This document shows positions 21,501 through 28,415 of a stretch of DNA of 64,000 nt, piece after piece. Every line of letters begins with the position of its first letter. Positions within the stretch are counted from its first letter, which is position 1. This DNA is from Zhongshania aliphaticivorans (GTDB lineage: Bacteria > Pseudomonadota > Gammaproteobacteria > Pseudomonadales > Spongiibacteraceae). The stretch spans positions 1,814,615 to 1,878,614 of the forward strand of contig NZ_CACSIK010000001.1 of the NCBI RefSeq assembly GCF_902705875.1, in the 5' to 3' direction. The notes under the pieces were generated by a model, which saw only the letters and a program-made list of their open reading frames with translations, was not told the DNA's origin and made no database searches. Position numbers and translations under genes: made by a program.

Positions 21501-21683
21501 TACTTCCAGCGGTGAGTAACCGGGTGCACCCGTATTAATTTGTACCTGTACATTGGTGATATCGGGTACAGCATCGATGGGCAGGTTTTGATAATTCCAC
21601 ACACCGAGTGCACTAATGGCGAGCGTAAAAAACATGATCAGCCAACGGCGTGCAATTGAAAAATGAATAAGTTTATCGATCAT
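18540..21683 (-). CDS. czcA: CzcA-type heavy-metal RND efflux pump (copy 2)
   Basis: Inner-membrane pump of the second CzcCBA complex, 1047 residues. The HME-1 signature [15 protein letters not shown] lies in TM4 near residue 400. Other blocks such as YRYGLNVADVQEVLAAATGG, the twelve-TM layout and the final [20 protein letters not shown] follow CzcA. It is clearly paralogous to the copy at 5.0 kb, with many identical stretches, but GC-richer codon use hints at a different history from the first copy. It is preceded by czcB (89-bp gap) and followed by the PII-like gene. The substrate is presumably Zn, Cd or Co. Confidence 0.95.
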   Translation of the reverse strand: MIDKLIHFSIARRWLIMFFTLAISALGVWNYQNLPIDAVPDITNVQVQINTGAPGYSPLEVEQRITYLVELAITGLPYVESTRSLSRYALSQVTVVFEKGTDIYFARNLINERLQQAKSDMPSGIEPVMGPVATGLGEIFHYAVHADDDARQPNGEKYDATALRTLQDWVIRPQLRLVNGVTEINTIGGFEKEFHITPTPARLLTFGLSFDDLVEAIEKNNANVGAGYIEKNGEQYLIRAPGQVADIAELEKIIVTHKDGIPITVGDVADISFGKQLRTGAATRDGEETVLGTAVMLLGGNSRSVSEAVSAKLVEINKTLPKGITAEPVYNRTVLVDKTIATVQKNLLEGAVLVVVVLLVMLGNVRAALLTAMVIPLSMLMLMTGMVQAKVSANLMSLGALDFGLIVDGAVIIVENCILRLAGRQHQLGRILKLDERFQTVFAATREVFTPSLISVLVVILVNLPILALTGVEGKMFTPMAMAVIIALLSALVLSLTFVPAAVALLLSGHIEEKDNIIVRQSKRVYTPVLAWVLKFRFSVLAGAVLLIIAVGGLTTKMGTEFIPNLDEGDIAIQALRIPGTSLTQSLDMQFRLERAVLEIPEVKTYFSRVGTAEVASDPMGPNISDGYVMLKDRADWPDPDKSKAQLLEDIRQKLTLIPGNAFEISQPIQLRFNELISGVRSDLGIKIYGDDLDQLLKSGSEIATALNGVEGAEGVKVEQVSGLPILSVEANRPALYRYGLNVADVQEVLAAATGGEEAGLIFEGDQRFTIVVRVAEEIRNDLRALERLPIPLPQGGYVPLNEVATLTLAPGPNQISRENGKRRLVVSANVRGRDLGGFVADVQTQIEREVTLPPGYWLEYGGTFEQLQSATERLSLLVPVTLVMIFALLMMTFGSAKDAALVFSGVPLALTGGVIALWLRDIPLSITAGVGFITLCGVSVLTGVMMVSAFRDQLVQGNDIDLSIKEGAMLRLRPILMVALVAALGFLPMALNTSTGAEVQRPLATVVIGGIISSTLLTLLVLPGLYRMAYRKPKNIPESDESQMAS

Positions 21684-21772
21684 AGCGAGGCCCTACTACG
21701 GTCTCGCACCACGAAATAACGTAGTGCTGGTGGCAATAGCTGCGGTTGGAGTTCGCAGTGCGGTGGATGTGA

Positions 21773-22708
21773 TTAATGTCCATGCTCAGCATCCTCCTTG
21801 CCCATTTCAGATTTCAAAACAAAGCTATTTTTGATTACGTATGTTTCGCCAACTTTTAGTCCACGCAGTACTTCGCTGGCTTCGCCATCTGTGCGACCTA
21901 AGGTGATATTACGAGGTTCAAAACCCTCGTCTCCTTTCACGAAAATAACGGTTTCACCTTCGATCAGTTGCACAGCTTCATTGTTGATAACAGTGGCTGC
22001 AGCAGTTTCTGTTTGGGTGATTTCGGCATTAACAAAAAGTCCAGGTTTCCATAGATTGTCGACATTGTTCAGCAGGACGCGCGCTGTGGTGGCTTGATTA
22101 GAAGGGTTACCCTGAGTGGCAATAAAGAAAATTCTCCCTTCGCCAGTGCTGGCGTGGTTAGTGCTTTTTATCCTTACCGTTTGCCCCAATGAGAGCTTGG
22201 CGATGTCTTTGGGGAACACGGAAAGATCTACCCAAACGCTAGAGTAATCTTCAACAACAAACAGTGTTTTATCGTTTGTCTGTTCGCCAATATTGGCGTT
22301 GCGCTGACTAATGACACCATTAAGTGCAGAATAAATAGGATAGGTTTTTAAGCTTTCATTCGCCTCAACAGTGACAAGCACATCACCTTTGCGGACGTTA
22401 TCGCCAATGGTTTTATTGACGGCGCGGATGACGCCGTCATAGCGGGCTGTGACGGCTTGGGTTTGTTCCGCATTGCTCGTAATAACCCCGTAAACGGCTA
22501 ATGTCTCGCGAATTGCGCCAGGCCCAACTTGGGCTAGGCCGATACCCGCGTGCTTCATTTGCTCTTGAGAGAGTTCAATGTGGCCCTCGTCATGATCTTC
22601 TTCATCGCCATGTCCACTTTCGGCATGGGCGACTAATACTGAAAAACAAATTGTGGCGTAGAAAATGGCATTAATAATGGGTGTTTTAATCGTATCGTAT
22701 ATATTCAT
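21773..22708 (-). CDS. czcB: CzcB-type periplasmic adaptor (copy 2)
   Basis: Membrane-fusion subunit of the second pump, 311 residues. A signal peptide (about 1-28) is followed by only a short His-rich stretch (ESGHGDEEDHDEGHIELS), much reduced compared with copy 1. The adaptor core contains AVTARYDGVIRAVNKTIGDNVRKGDVLVTVEANESLKTYPIYSALNGVISQRNANIGEQ (barrel-sandwich/lipoyl region), and the C terminus EDAEHGH keeps metal-ligand residues. Its start overlaps the end of czcC by four bases (ATGA), so the two are translationally coupled. This tight spacing contrasts with module 1, where the duplicated His-rich gene intervenes. Confidence 0.93.
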   Translation of the reverse strand: MNIYDTIKTPIINAIFYATICFSVLVAHAESGHGDEEDHDEGHIELSQEQMKHAGIGLAQVGPGAIRETLAVYGVITSNAEQTQAVTARYDGVIRAVNKTIGDNVRKGDVLVTVEANESLKTYPIYSALNGVISQRNANIGEQTNDKTLFVVEDYSSVWVDLSVFPKDIAKLSLGQTVRIKSTNHASTGEGRIFFIATQGNPSNQATTARVLLNNVDNLWKPGLFVNAEITQTETAAATVINNEAVQLIEGETVIFVKGDEGFEPRNITLGRTDGEASEVLRGLKVGETYVIKNSFVLKSEMGKEDAEHGH

Positions 22709-24045
22709 TGTGCTGTTCCTGAGAAATCGCTTGATACGCTATAGAGCGTCGAGGACAAGGGCTCTGCTGTTAGCTGTTCAATTTCGGCGCCATAAGTGAG
22801 TGCAGACGCAGCCGCTTCGATCAGTGTGCGCTGAGCATTCAGTAACTCCTGCCGTGCAGACACGTAATCCAAATAGCCATAGCGCCCACGTTCATAGGCA
22901 ATTTGAGTTTCTTTGAGTGCATCTCGCAGCGCAGGGATGATGGTGCTTTGTAGTGTTTTGGCCGCGAGAATTGCTTGCTTTCTATTGTGGAATGCACGGA
23001 ACAATTGTGTGTGCATACTCAGTAAAGCCACTTCTTTTTGTACATAGATTTCATTGCGCTGGGCACGCGCGGCAGAGACCGCCCCTGTGTTTCTTCTGCC
23101 GGAAAACAGCGGCATGCTGAAGCCGGCCACTAGTGCAGAATCATCGTTTGCTTGAAATCGACGCACGCCTAGCGACCAACTGACATCCGCTTTCGACTGT
23201 GTTGTGGCAACGCGCAGTTCGGCATCCTTGAGGCGCTCTTCAGCCGCAAAAATGAGGATTGCTGGATTCTTCTCCATTTTTGCGAAGAGCGAGTCAAACT
23301 CAATATCGGTGCCAAAGTGATATAAATCACCTTCAAGTGTCACAAAATTAGGCGTTTTTTCACCCCAGAGCGCAGCGAGGGAAACTTTTAAGTAGTTAAG
23401 CTGCTGTTGGGTGGACTGTAGCGTTAGGCCAGCCTGTGACGCAGCCGCGAGTGCCCGTTTCACCTCTGCTTCAGGCGCTGCCCCAGCTTCGGCGCGCCGT
23501 CTCACGATATTAAGCGTTTCATTGGCAAGCCTATTGGCTTCTCTCGCAAGGGTAACCTGCTCCTGTGCAGCAAGCGCATCCACATAACGTCGGGTCACTT
23601 CGCCTAATAATTCCAATGATTCCACTTGTCGCTGTGCATCGATCACTGAGCGACTACTTGAAACAATACCCCGCCTCGCTGAGCGCTTATCACCCATTTC
23701 CAAAACAGAGGAGAGCGAAACGGTAAGTTCTGCTCCATCAAACCCACTGAGCTCATCAGCGCCAGAAAAGTTTTCTGCGTCAATTCCTAGCTCATAGGCA
23801 GGTTTTAGCGCCGCAATTTGCATCTGCCCACTTAGCGCAGAATTGCGAAACTCAAAAACCTTTAATGACGGGTTTAGCTCGATAGCACGCTTAAGTGCGG
23901 CATTGAGCGTAAGGGAGTTATTTGTAGCTTCAGCGTGCGCAAAAGATACTTGCCAGCCGAAAAACAAAAATAAAAGCATCAGCTTTCTAAAGCTGTGTTG
24001 CGTGCGCCATACGAATCTCGTAGGCATAAAAAAGCGAATAGCCAT
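22705..24045 (-). CDS. czcC: CzcC-type outer-membrane efflux channel (copy 2)
   Basis: TolC-like outer-membrane component of the second CzcCBA pump, about 446 residues from the ATG at 24045 (a GTG four codons upstream is also possible). A signal peptide ending SFAHA is followed by two OEP repeats. AEVKRALAAASQAGLTLQSTQQQL and SLGVRRFQANDDSALVAGFSMPLFSGRRNTGAV correspond to blocks in copy 1. It is coupled to czcB by an ATGA overlap. The 71-bp gap before it separates it from the CzcI-like gene. Confidence 0.93.
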   Translation of the reverse strand: MAIRFFMPTRFVWRTQHSFRKLMLLFLFFGWQVSFAHAEATNNSLTLNAALKRAIELNPSLKVFEFRNSALSGQMQIAALKPAYELGIDAENFSGADELSGFDGAELTVSLSSVLEMGDKRSARRGIVSSSRSVIDAQRQVESLELLGEVTRRYVDALAAQEQVTLAREANRLANETLNIVRRRAEAGAAPEAEVKRALAAASQAGLTLQSTQQQLNYLKVSLAALWGEKTPNFVTLEGDLYHFGTDIEFDSLFAKMEKNPAILIFAAEERLKDAELRVATTQSKADVSWSLGVRRFQANDDSALVAGFSMPLFSGRRNTGAVSAARAQRNEIYVQKEVALLSMHTQLFRAFHNRKQAILAAKTLQSTIIPALRDALKETQIAYERGRYGYLDYVSARQELLNAQRTLIEAAASALTYGAEIEQLTAEPLSSTLYSVSSDFSGTAQ

Positions 24046-24128
24046 GTAAAAATCCACGTTTAATAGACGGAATCATGCTGAACATTACGGAAATAACCGA
24101 AATGTCGTTAGATTAGTAAAACGTAGGC

Positions 24129-24467
24129 TTAAACTTTGGGAGGGCGGTAGAAGGAGAATAGCGGGTCGTTAGGAATCGCCATATTATATTGGGTTTTGAG
24201 TAATACAGTGCTAGGAGCAGATGAAAATGACAGGAGTGCCGGAACTAGCTGGCCATGATGACAAAAACCGCAGTGGTCGCAGTTGTCTAGATGTGTCGAA
24301 TTTTTGGTATTAAGCTGCTTAACAATTAATTCGTTTTGAGTGATGTCACTTTGATCAAATACAGCCAATGGACTTGCGTCTTGAACGTCATGGTTATCCG
24401 CAAAAGCAAATACTGACTGGCAAGCAATCAGTATTATCAGCAGATAAGATGTCCAATGTTTAGTCAC
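24129..24467 (-). CDS. czcI: CzcI-like small Cys/His-rich exported protein (2)
   Basis: A 112-residue exported protein in the same operon position as the one at 10.9 kb. It has a signal peptide (about 1-24, ending AFA), an acidic/His opening (DNHDVQDA), the cluster LDNCDHCGFCHHGQ (about 62-75) and the tail FSFYRPPKV. Only the Cys/His cluster and the RPP tail are shared clearly with copy 1, so the family evolves fast outside these. The start codon is GTG, with an AAGG-type SD. By analogy with CzcI it may modulate pump expression or handle periplasmic metal; this is inferred from position and motifs. Confidence 0.7.
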   Translation of the reverse strand: MTKHWTSYLLIILIACQSVFAFADNHDVQDASPLAVFDQSDITQNELIVKQLNTKNSTHLDNCDHCGFCHHGQLVPALLSFSSAPSTVLLKTQYNMAIPNDPLFSFYRPPKV

Positions 24468-24526
24468 AATTAACCTTTTTAATGAATGCCGTTTGGTATC
24501 TGGTAGCGTTCGAAACGCCGAACTGC

Positions 24527-25417
24527 TTAAGCTTTTAACTTCAGAATTCGGTGCGCGCCATGCAACACAATGACGGAAATAACCAAGCCAATCAGCAAGT
24601 CAGGGTAACGCGAACCTGTTGCTGCGACAAGCACGCCGGCTAAAATAATACCCACATTGGAGATCACATCGTTCGATGAGCAAATCCAGCTGGCCTTCAT
24701 GTGTGCGCCATCATCTTTGCTTTTAGATATCAAAATTAGGCATATTACGTTGGCTATCAAAGCGATAAAACCAAAGCTCATCATCAAAGTGGACGCAGGT
24801 TCACTGCCAAACATAAATCGTCGTATCACTTCACTTAGCGCACCTAAAGCTAACGCTAGTTGCAACCAGCCTGAAAGGTGAGCAGCCTGCAGCTTCCTTT
24901 TGACGCTGTGGCCAACTGCGTAGAGTGCCACGCCATAAATTGTCGCGTCAGCGAACATATCTAGCGAGTCTGCAATAAGCCCAGCAGATTGCGCCAACCA
25001 CCCAACCAAAAATTCAACAACAAACATGGTTGCGTTAATCGCAAGTAACCATTTTAGGATGGTACCTTCTTTTAAACTTGCCTCTTTTGCTGAAGCTATC
25101 ACTTGCGACAGTTCATCGTGGTCTAAATTGTGAGTATCTTTAATTTTCGCGCCGAGGCTAAGCGAATCCAAACGAGACTGTATGGCGACAAGGTTGCCAC
25201 TGTGAAATACCTTCAGCATGCGGTTGGGCGTGTCAAATTCTAGAACCACATCCGGTTCCATGCCCTCTAGAGCCATCTGAATTATGCGTTCCTCAGAAGG
25301 ACAGTCCATCTTGGAAACCACAAACTGGCTAACGTAGATTTTATCGGGCTGCAGGGTGCTTATAGTACCTTTATCATCGGTATTCTCTGCAGGTTGGCCG
25401 TTGCCAGTCAGTGTCAT
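24527..25417 (-). CDS. CDF-family cation transporter with N-terminal HMA-like domain
   Basis: A 296-residue divalent-metal exporter. Residues ~30-95 form a ferredoxin-like metal-binding domain with VSKMDCPSEERIIQMAL, an MDCPSEE version of the HMA motif. The CDF membrane part follows from about residue 118, with ADSLDMFADATIYG and SSNDVISNVGIILAGVLV, the same subgroup signatures as the 218-residue CDF at 11.4 kb. It has no long cytoplasmic tail. It is the first gene behind the MerR-type promoter at 25449-25479 and probably leads the module 2 operon. The extra domain could acquire metal from a cytosolic chaperone; this is inferred. Confidence 0.88.
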   Translation of the reverse strand: MTLTGNGQPAENTDDKGTISTLQPDKIYVSQFVVSKMDCPSEERIIQMALEGMEPDVVLEFDTPNRMLKVFHSGNLVAIQSRLDSLSLGAKIKDTHNLDHDELSQVIASAKEASLKEGTILKWLLAINATMFVVEFLVGWLAQSAGLIADSLDMFADATIYGVALYAVGHSVKRKLQAAHLSGWLQLALALGALSEVIRRFMFGSEPASTLMMSFGFIALIANVICLILISKSKDDGAHMKASWICSSNDVISNVGIILAGVLVAATGSRYPDLLIGLVISVIVLHGAHRILKLKA

Positions 25418-25448
25418 TGCGCCGCTCCTTTTACTTTAAATCATGCTT

Positions 25449-25479
25449 AGCCTAAACTCTATGGTAACTATAGAGTCAA
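25449..25479 (-). promoter_or_regulatory. MerR-type (CadR/PbrR) promoter-operator of czc module 2
   Basis: Minus-strand -35 TTGACT (25474-25479) and -10 TAGGCT (25449-25454) separated by 19 bp. The dyad arms are ACTCTATAG and CATAGAGT, close to those of module 1, and the -10 and flanking TTTAGGCT are identical to module 1. It faces the CDF gene, 32 bp away. Confidence 0.9.
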
Positions 25480-25496
25480 GCATTGAGGTGAGATTG

Positions 25497-25895
25497 GTGA
25501 AAATTGGAGAGCTAGCCAAGTTAACTGGGTGTTCTGTGCAGTCCATACGGCACTATGAAAAAGAAAAGCTGTTGGCCTCGCTGCGGCGCAGTGACGGTAA
25601 CTTTCGCTTGTATGATTCCGCGACGGTAGACCAGCTAAGGTTCATCAAGCATTGTCGAAGCCTTGATCTTTCGCTTGCCGAAATTCGGCAACTTATAGCG
25701 CTAAATCAGCAGCCAGGAATAGGATGCGATGATGTGAACAGAATGGTTGATAGCCATATAGAGCAAGTTGCACTTCGAATAAATGAGTTACAAGACCTCC
25801 AAAACAAATTGATGACGCTTCGAAATAGCTGTTCAAATCAAAGTACTGTTAAAGAGTGCGGGATTCTTCAAACTTTATCGGTATCTCGAAAATAA
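25497..25895 (+). CDS. cadR: MerR-family Cd(II)/Pb(II)-type regulator (copy 2)
   Basis: A 132-residue CadR/PbrR-type activator (VKIGELAKLTGCSVQSIRHYEKEKLL at the N terminus). The metal cysteines are Cys in GIGCDDV (about 77), Cys in RNSCSNQ (about 112) and Cys in KECGIL (about 119), as in copy 1. The GTG at 25497 is chosen because GAGGTGAG lies just upstream. An upstream ATG at 25443 would put the start inside the promoter -10 region and add residues unlike the family. The gene diverges from the CDF-czcI-czcCBA-PII operon and most likely controls it. Confidence 0.9.
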   Translation: MKIGELAKLTGCSVQSIRHYEKEKLLASLRRSDGNFRLYDSATVDQLRFIKHCRSLDLSLAEIRQLIALNQQPGIGCDDVNRMVDSHIEQVALRINELQDLQNKLMTLRNSCSNQSTVKECGILQTLSVSRK

Positions 25896-26097
25896 CTTGA
25901 GAGTTAATACACTCACTCCACTATTAAAAGCTTGTCCATGCCAGGTGATATGGAAGCGACCGCCGAATTGTGACAGCGGTAGCGATCGAGAAAATTGTAT
26001 TTAGCCGATTAGATTAGTGCGTACAAAATACAGAGAGTCGTTTGAAGCTTCCTACTAGAGCTTGTTGACTGCGCTCGACGCAATTTACGAACCATCA

Positions 26098-26463
26098 CTA
26101 TTGATTAAGTAATGTATCAGTTTGCTGTAATGTGTTTTTTAACTGCGCTAGTGATTCTTCTACACTTTTAATGTAGTCGAAAGAGTACTTGCTCATTTTT
26201 TCCTTGATATGAGGATAATCGCTAGCCATCAAATTTCGTATCATAAGTATTTTACTTTCCATGGCGGTAATTTGGTCTTGGAGATTTTCTATTTTTTGCC
26301 CTGAGTACTGTAATTGATCAAATTCGGACTGTCGGGTCGCAATCGTCTGATCTTTTTTGTGAATTTCCTTAACAGGGTCATGTGCTGAGTGGGCTGCGGC
26401 GAAAAGGGGGCTAAGGATGAATACTGCCAGCATATATTTCAAAGTATAATTAGCGCTTGCCAT
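26098..26463 (-). CDS. hypothetical periplasmic coiled-coil protein in copper cluster
   Basis: A 121-residue protein with a signal peptide (about 1-25, ending AAAHS) and a mature part that is almost entirely helical and heptad-like (QSEFDQLQYSGQKIENLQDQ..., then SVEESLAQLKNTLQQTDTLL). It has no cysteines and few histidines (HSAHDPVKEIHKKD near the N terminus), so strong metal binding is not evident. It is the last gene in the same-strand series copA-copB-Met-rich-cytochrome-this gene, 115 bp after the cytochrome. I do not recognise a family. A periplasmic structural or chaperone role is a guess from composition. Confidence 0.65.
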   Translation of the reverse strand: MASANYTLKYMLAVFILSPLFAAAHSAHDPVKEIHKKDQTIATRQSEFDQLQYSGQKIENLQDQITAMESKILMIRNLMASDYPHIKEKMSKYSFDYIKSVEESLAQLKNTLQQTDTLLNQ

Positions 26464-26578
26464 GGCTATTTCTCTGGTTGTTAGTAGAGTTTTTAAATGT
26501 CATCACAGAAGGGTAGTGCGGTATTCATATTGAATTATCGAGTGTATAGCGTTAATTGGAACATTGATTAGGCAGTAA

Positions 26579-27160
26579 TCAATGTTCCTGTTTTTTGGTG
26601 TTGTCACTACGTGCAGTGAGAACCTGGTACTGCCCAGTACTTAGTTCAGGTAATCGTTGTAAAAATGACACCATATTCCATATACGCTCATCGTCATGCC
26701 CAGGTGCCCATGATGGCATGCCAGATGCTTTGATACCGTGTTTAATAATCCAGAATTGGCGTTGTAAAGCATAGGTGTTGTCATCGTGGCCGCCATCATG
26801 GCCATGATCATCACCCTTCTGTGCGAGATTGGGTGGGGCAGGGTAGAGGCCCAAAGTAAAGTCGCTTTGGTTTTTACCAGGTTTCAGGTGGCAGCTCGCG
26901 CACATCGCATTGTAGTCAGCAGCACCTTTTAGCAGTCGCTCTGATGAGGCTAGATCATTGGGAACCTCAATCGTACTTGCCGCTCGGGAAATGGAGCGTT
27001 CCCGCATCGTTTCGAGCCCCCAATATGTTAGGCCATTGTGCGGCACATCAGCTCCCATCGGGTAGAGACCAGAGTAAAGAAATGCTAGACCGCCCAACAT
27101 CGCGACAACGGCGGTAATCATCAAACATTTACCACAGCGTAGAAATTTGTTTGCGGCCAT
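26579..27160 (-). CDS. membrane-anchored cytochrome c in copper cluster
   Basis: A 193-residue c-type cytochrome with an uncleaved or signal-anchor N-terminal helix (LMITAVVAMLGGLAFLYSGLYP). The haem attachment site is CASCH (NAMCASCHLKPG, about residue 88). The distal Met ligand is probably in SGMPSWAPGHDDERIWNMVSFLQ. A His/Asp insertion (GDDHGHDGGHDD, about 117-128) is unusual for the family and could bind copper. It lies between the Met-rich protein and the coiled-coil gene downstream of copAB. Cytochromes of this kind recur in proteobacterial copper islands; electron transfer linked to periplasmic Cu(I)/Cu(II) chemistry is inferred. Confidence 0.85.
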   Translation of the reverse strand: MAANKFLRCGKCLMITAVVAMLGGLAFLYSGLYPMGADVPHNGLTYWGLETMRERSISRAASTIEVPNDLASSERLLKGAADYNAMCASCHLKPGKNQSDFTLGLYPAPPNLAQKGDDHGHDGGHDDNTYALQRQFWIIKHGIKASGMPSWAPGHDDERIWNMVSFLQRLPELSTGQYQVLTARSDNTKKQEH

Positions 27161-27221
27161 AATATTTCCAAATCGTCTAAAGAATTAATGAAGTCTTGCT
27201 GGGTGACTCGAAATAGTTATA

Positions 27222-27524
27222 TCAGTGATTATGGCCAGTCTGTTCCGTGCTACTTTCATTTCCGTGTTGCGCCGGTTTAGCGCCTTGAGGCGCTTCACTG
27301 CCACTCATACCTTCCATACCTTCCATGTCGCCCATGCACTGTTTCATCATGGCTTGCATGACAGGGTCGTTCATATCCATTTTGCTGTGATCCATATTTT
27401 CCATGGCCGCGCAATCTGGTTTTTCTGCGTTGTTCATGTGCTCTTTGGGATCATGAGCCTGGGCTGATAAAGTAAAAGCCAGCGTAGAGATTGCAATTGA
27501 CATTGTTATAAATTTTGAGCGCAT
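27222..27524 (-). CDS. small Met/His-rich periplasmic copper-binding protein
   Basis: A 100-residue exported protein. The signal peptide (about 1-23) is followed by HDPKEHMN and a Met/Asp/Glu-dense core: AAMENMDHSKMDMNDPVMQAMMKQCMGDMEGMEGMSG. It ends in THR/HIS-poor linker residues and TGHNH. Methionine clusters bind Cu(I), and the single-residue pattern resembles PcoE/CopG-like or CopB N-terminal metal-binding segments. It lies 51 bp after copB in the same direction. Copper buffering in the periplasm is inferred; no fold is predicted. Confidence 0.75.
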   Translation of the reverse strand: MRSKFITMSIAISTLAFTLSAQAHDPKEHMNNAEKPDCAAMENMDHSKMDMNDPVMQAMMKQCMGDMEGMEGMSGSEAPQGAKPAQHGNESSTEQTGHNH

Positions 27525-27575
27525 TGGAATAATCCTTAATCTTTGAGTTGGGAATATGAGTAATCGATAATTTAA

Positions 27576-28415
27576 TTAAAACCAGAACCGCAGGCCTGCT
27601 ACTAATTGCGTATCGTTTATGTCCTGTCCTGCAGCTTGTCGATAATCAGCAGTACCGCCATATGCGTCCGACCACTCCACGCCGACATAGGGCGCGAATT
27701 GACGGCTGATTTCATAGCGCAGTCGCAAGCCTATAGATAGATCTGATAGACCGCTGCCAAGGCCATTACTCGGGTCATCTTTACCGTAAAGGTTAAGCTC
27801 GGCTCGAGGCTGTAATACTAACTTTTGGGTTAGTAATAGCTCGTATTCCGCTTCGAAGGTAAGCGCCGTACGTCCATCGTCACCGAGATAAGCGGTAGCG
27901 TCTAGCTCAAACCAATACGGCGCTAAACCTTGGATGCCCGCAGCGAGCCATTGGCGATCGCTACCTTCTTTGTACTGATCCAGCCGCACACCCAGCTGAG
28001 TATCAAAGAAGACGCTGATAGCGTGACTCCAGAGTAGATCTGTCTGACTTTCTTCCAATTGACTACCCTTAGTATCACCTTCAGCTTTTACAACGAGACT
28101 ATCGTAAGTAGTACCATACCGAGCTAAAAGGTCGAAGGTCGTATCGCCACTATCCTCGCTGTATTCAAGGCGGTCGCCTAATACAGAAAGGAACGCATGT
28201 TCATCAGCCAGCTTTAGTTGCCTCGGGCCTTGTTGGGCATATGGGCCGTCTGTAAGCGTGTAGCCATCTGAATAGGCATGTGGATCGCGAGCGTTATCTG
28301 GTGCACTACCACCTTGCATTTGCATTTCGCCATGATCCATTTGCGCCCATGAGGTCGAGGCATTAAACGCTGCGCTAATCACCGCGAAGCCGACGATATG
28401 TTTCATATTGCTCAT
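27576..28415 (-). CDS. copB: copper resistance outer-membrane protein CopB
   Basis: Outer-membrane beta-barrel of the Pseudomonas-type cop system, about 279 residues from MSNMKHIVGF. A signal peptide (ending SWA) is followed by a short Met/His stretch (QMDHGEMQMQGG) and then the barrel: DRLEYSEDSGDTTFDLLARYGTTYDSLVVKAEGD, FFDTQLGVRLDQYKEGSDRQW, SIGLRLRYEISRQFAPYVGVEW and the terminal aromatic LRFWF. The ATG overlaps the copA stop (ATGA), and the in-frame extension upstream of it lies wholly inside copA. CopB is thought to bind or sequester copper at the outer membrane; the Met-rich region here is short compared with Pseudomonas CopB. Confidence 0.92.
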   Translation of the reverse strand: MSNMKHIVGFAVISAAFNASTSWAQMDHGEMQMQGGSAPDNARDPHAYSDGYTLTDGPYAQQGPRQLKLADEHAFLSVLGDRLEYSEDSGDTTFDLLARYGTTYDSLVVKAEGDTKGSQLEESQTDLLWSHAISVFFDTQLGVRLDQYKEGSDRQWLAAGIQGLAPYWFELDATAYLGDDGRTALTFEAEYELLLTQKLVLQPRAELNLYGKDDPSNGLGSGLSDLSIGLRLRYEISRQFAPYVGVEWSDAYGGTADYRQAAGQDINDTQLVAGLRFWF

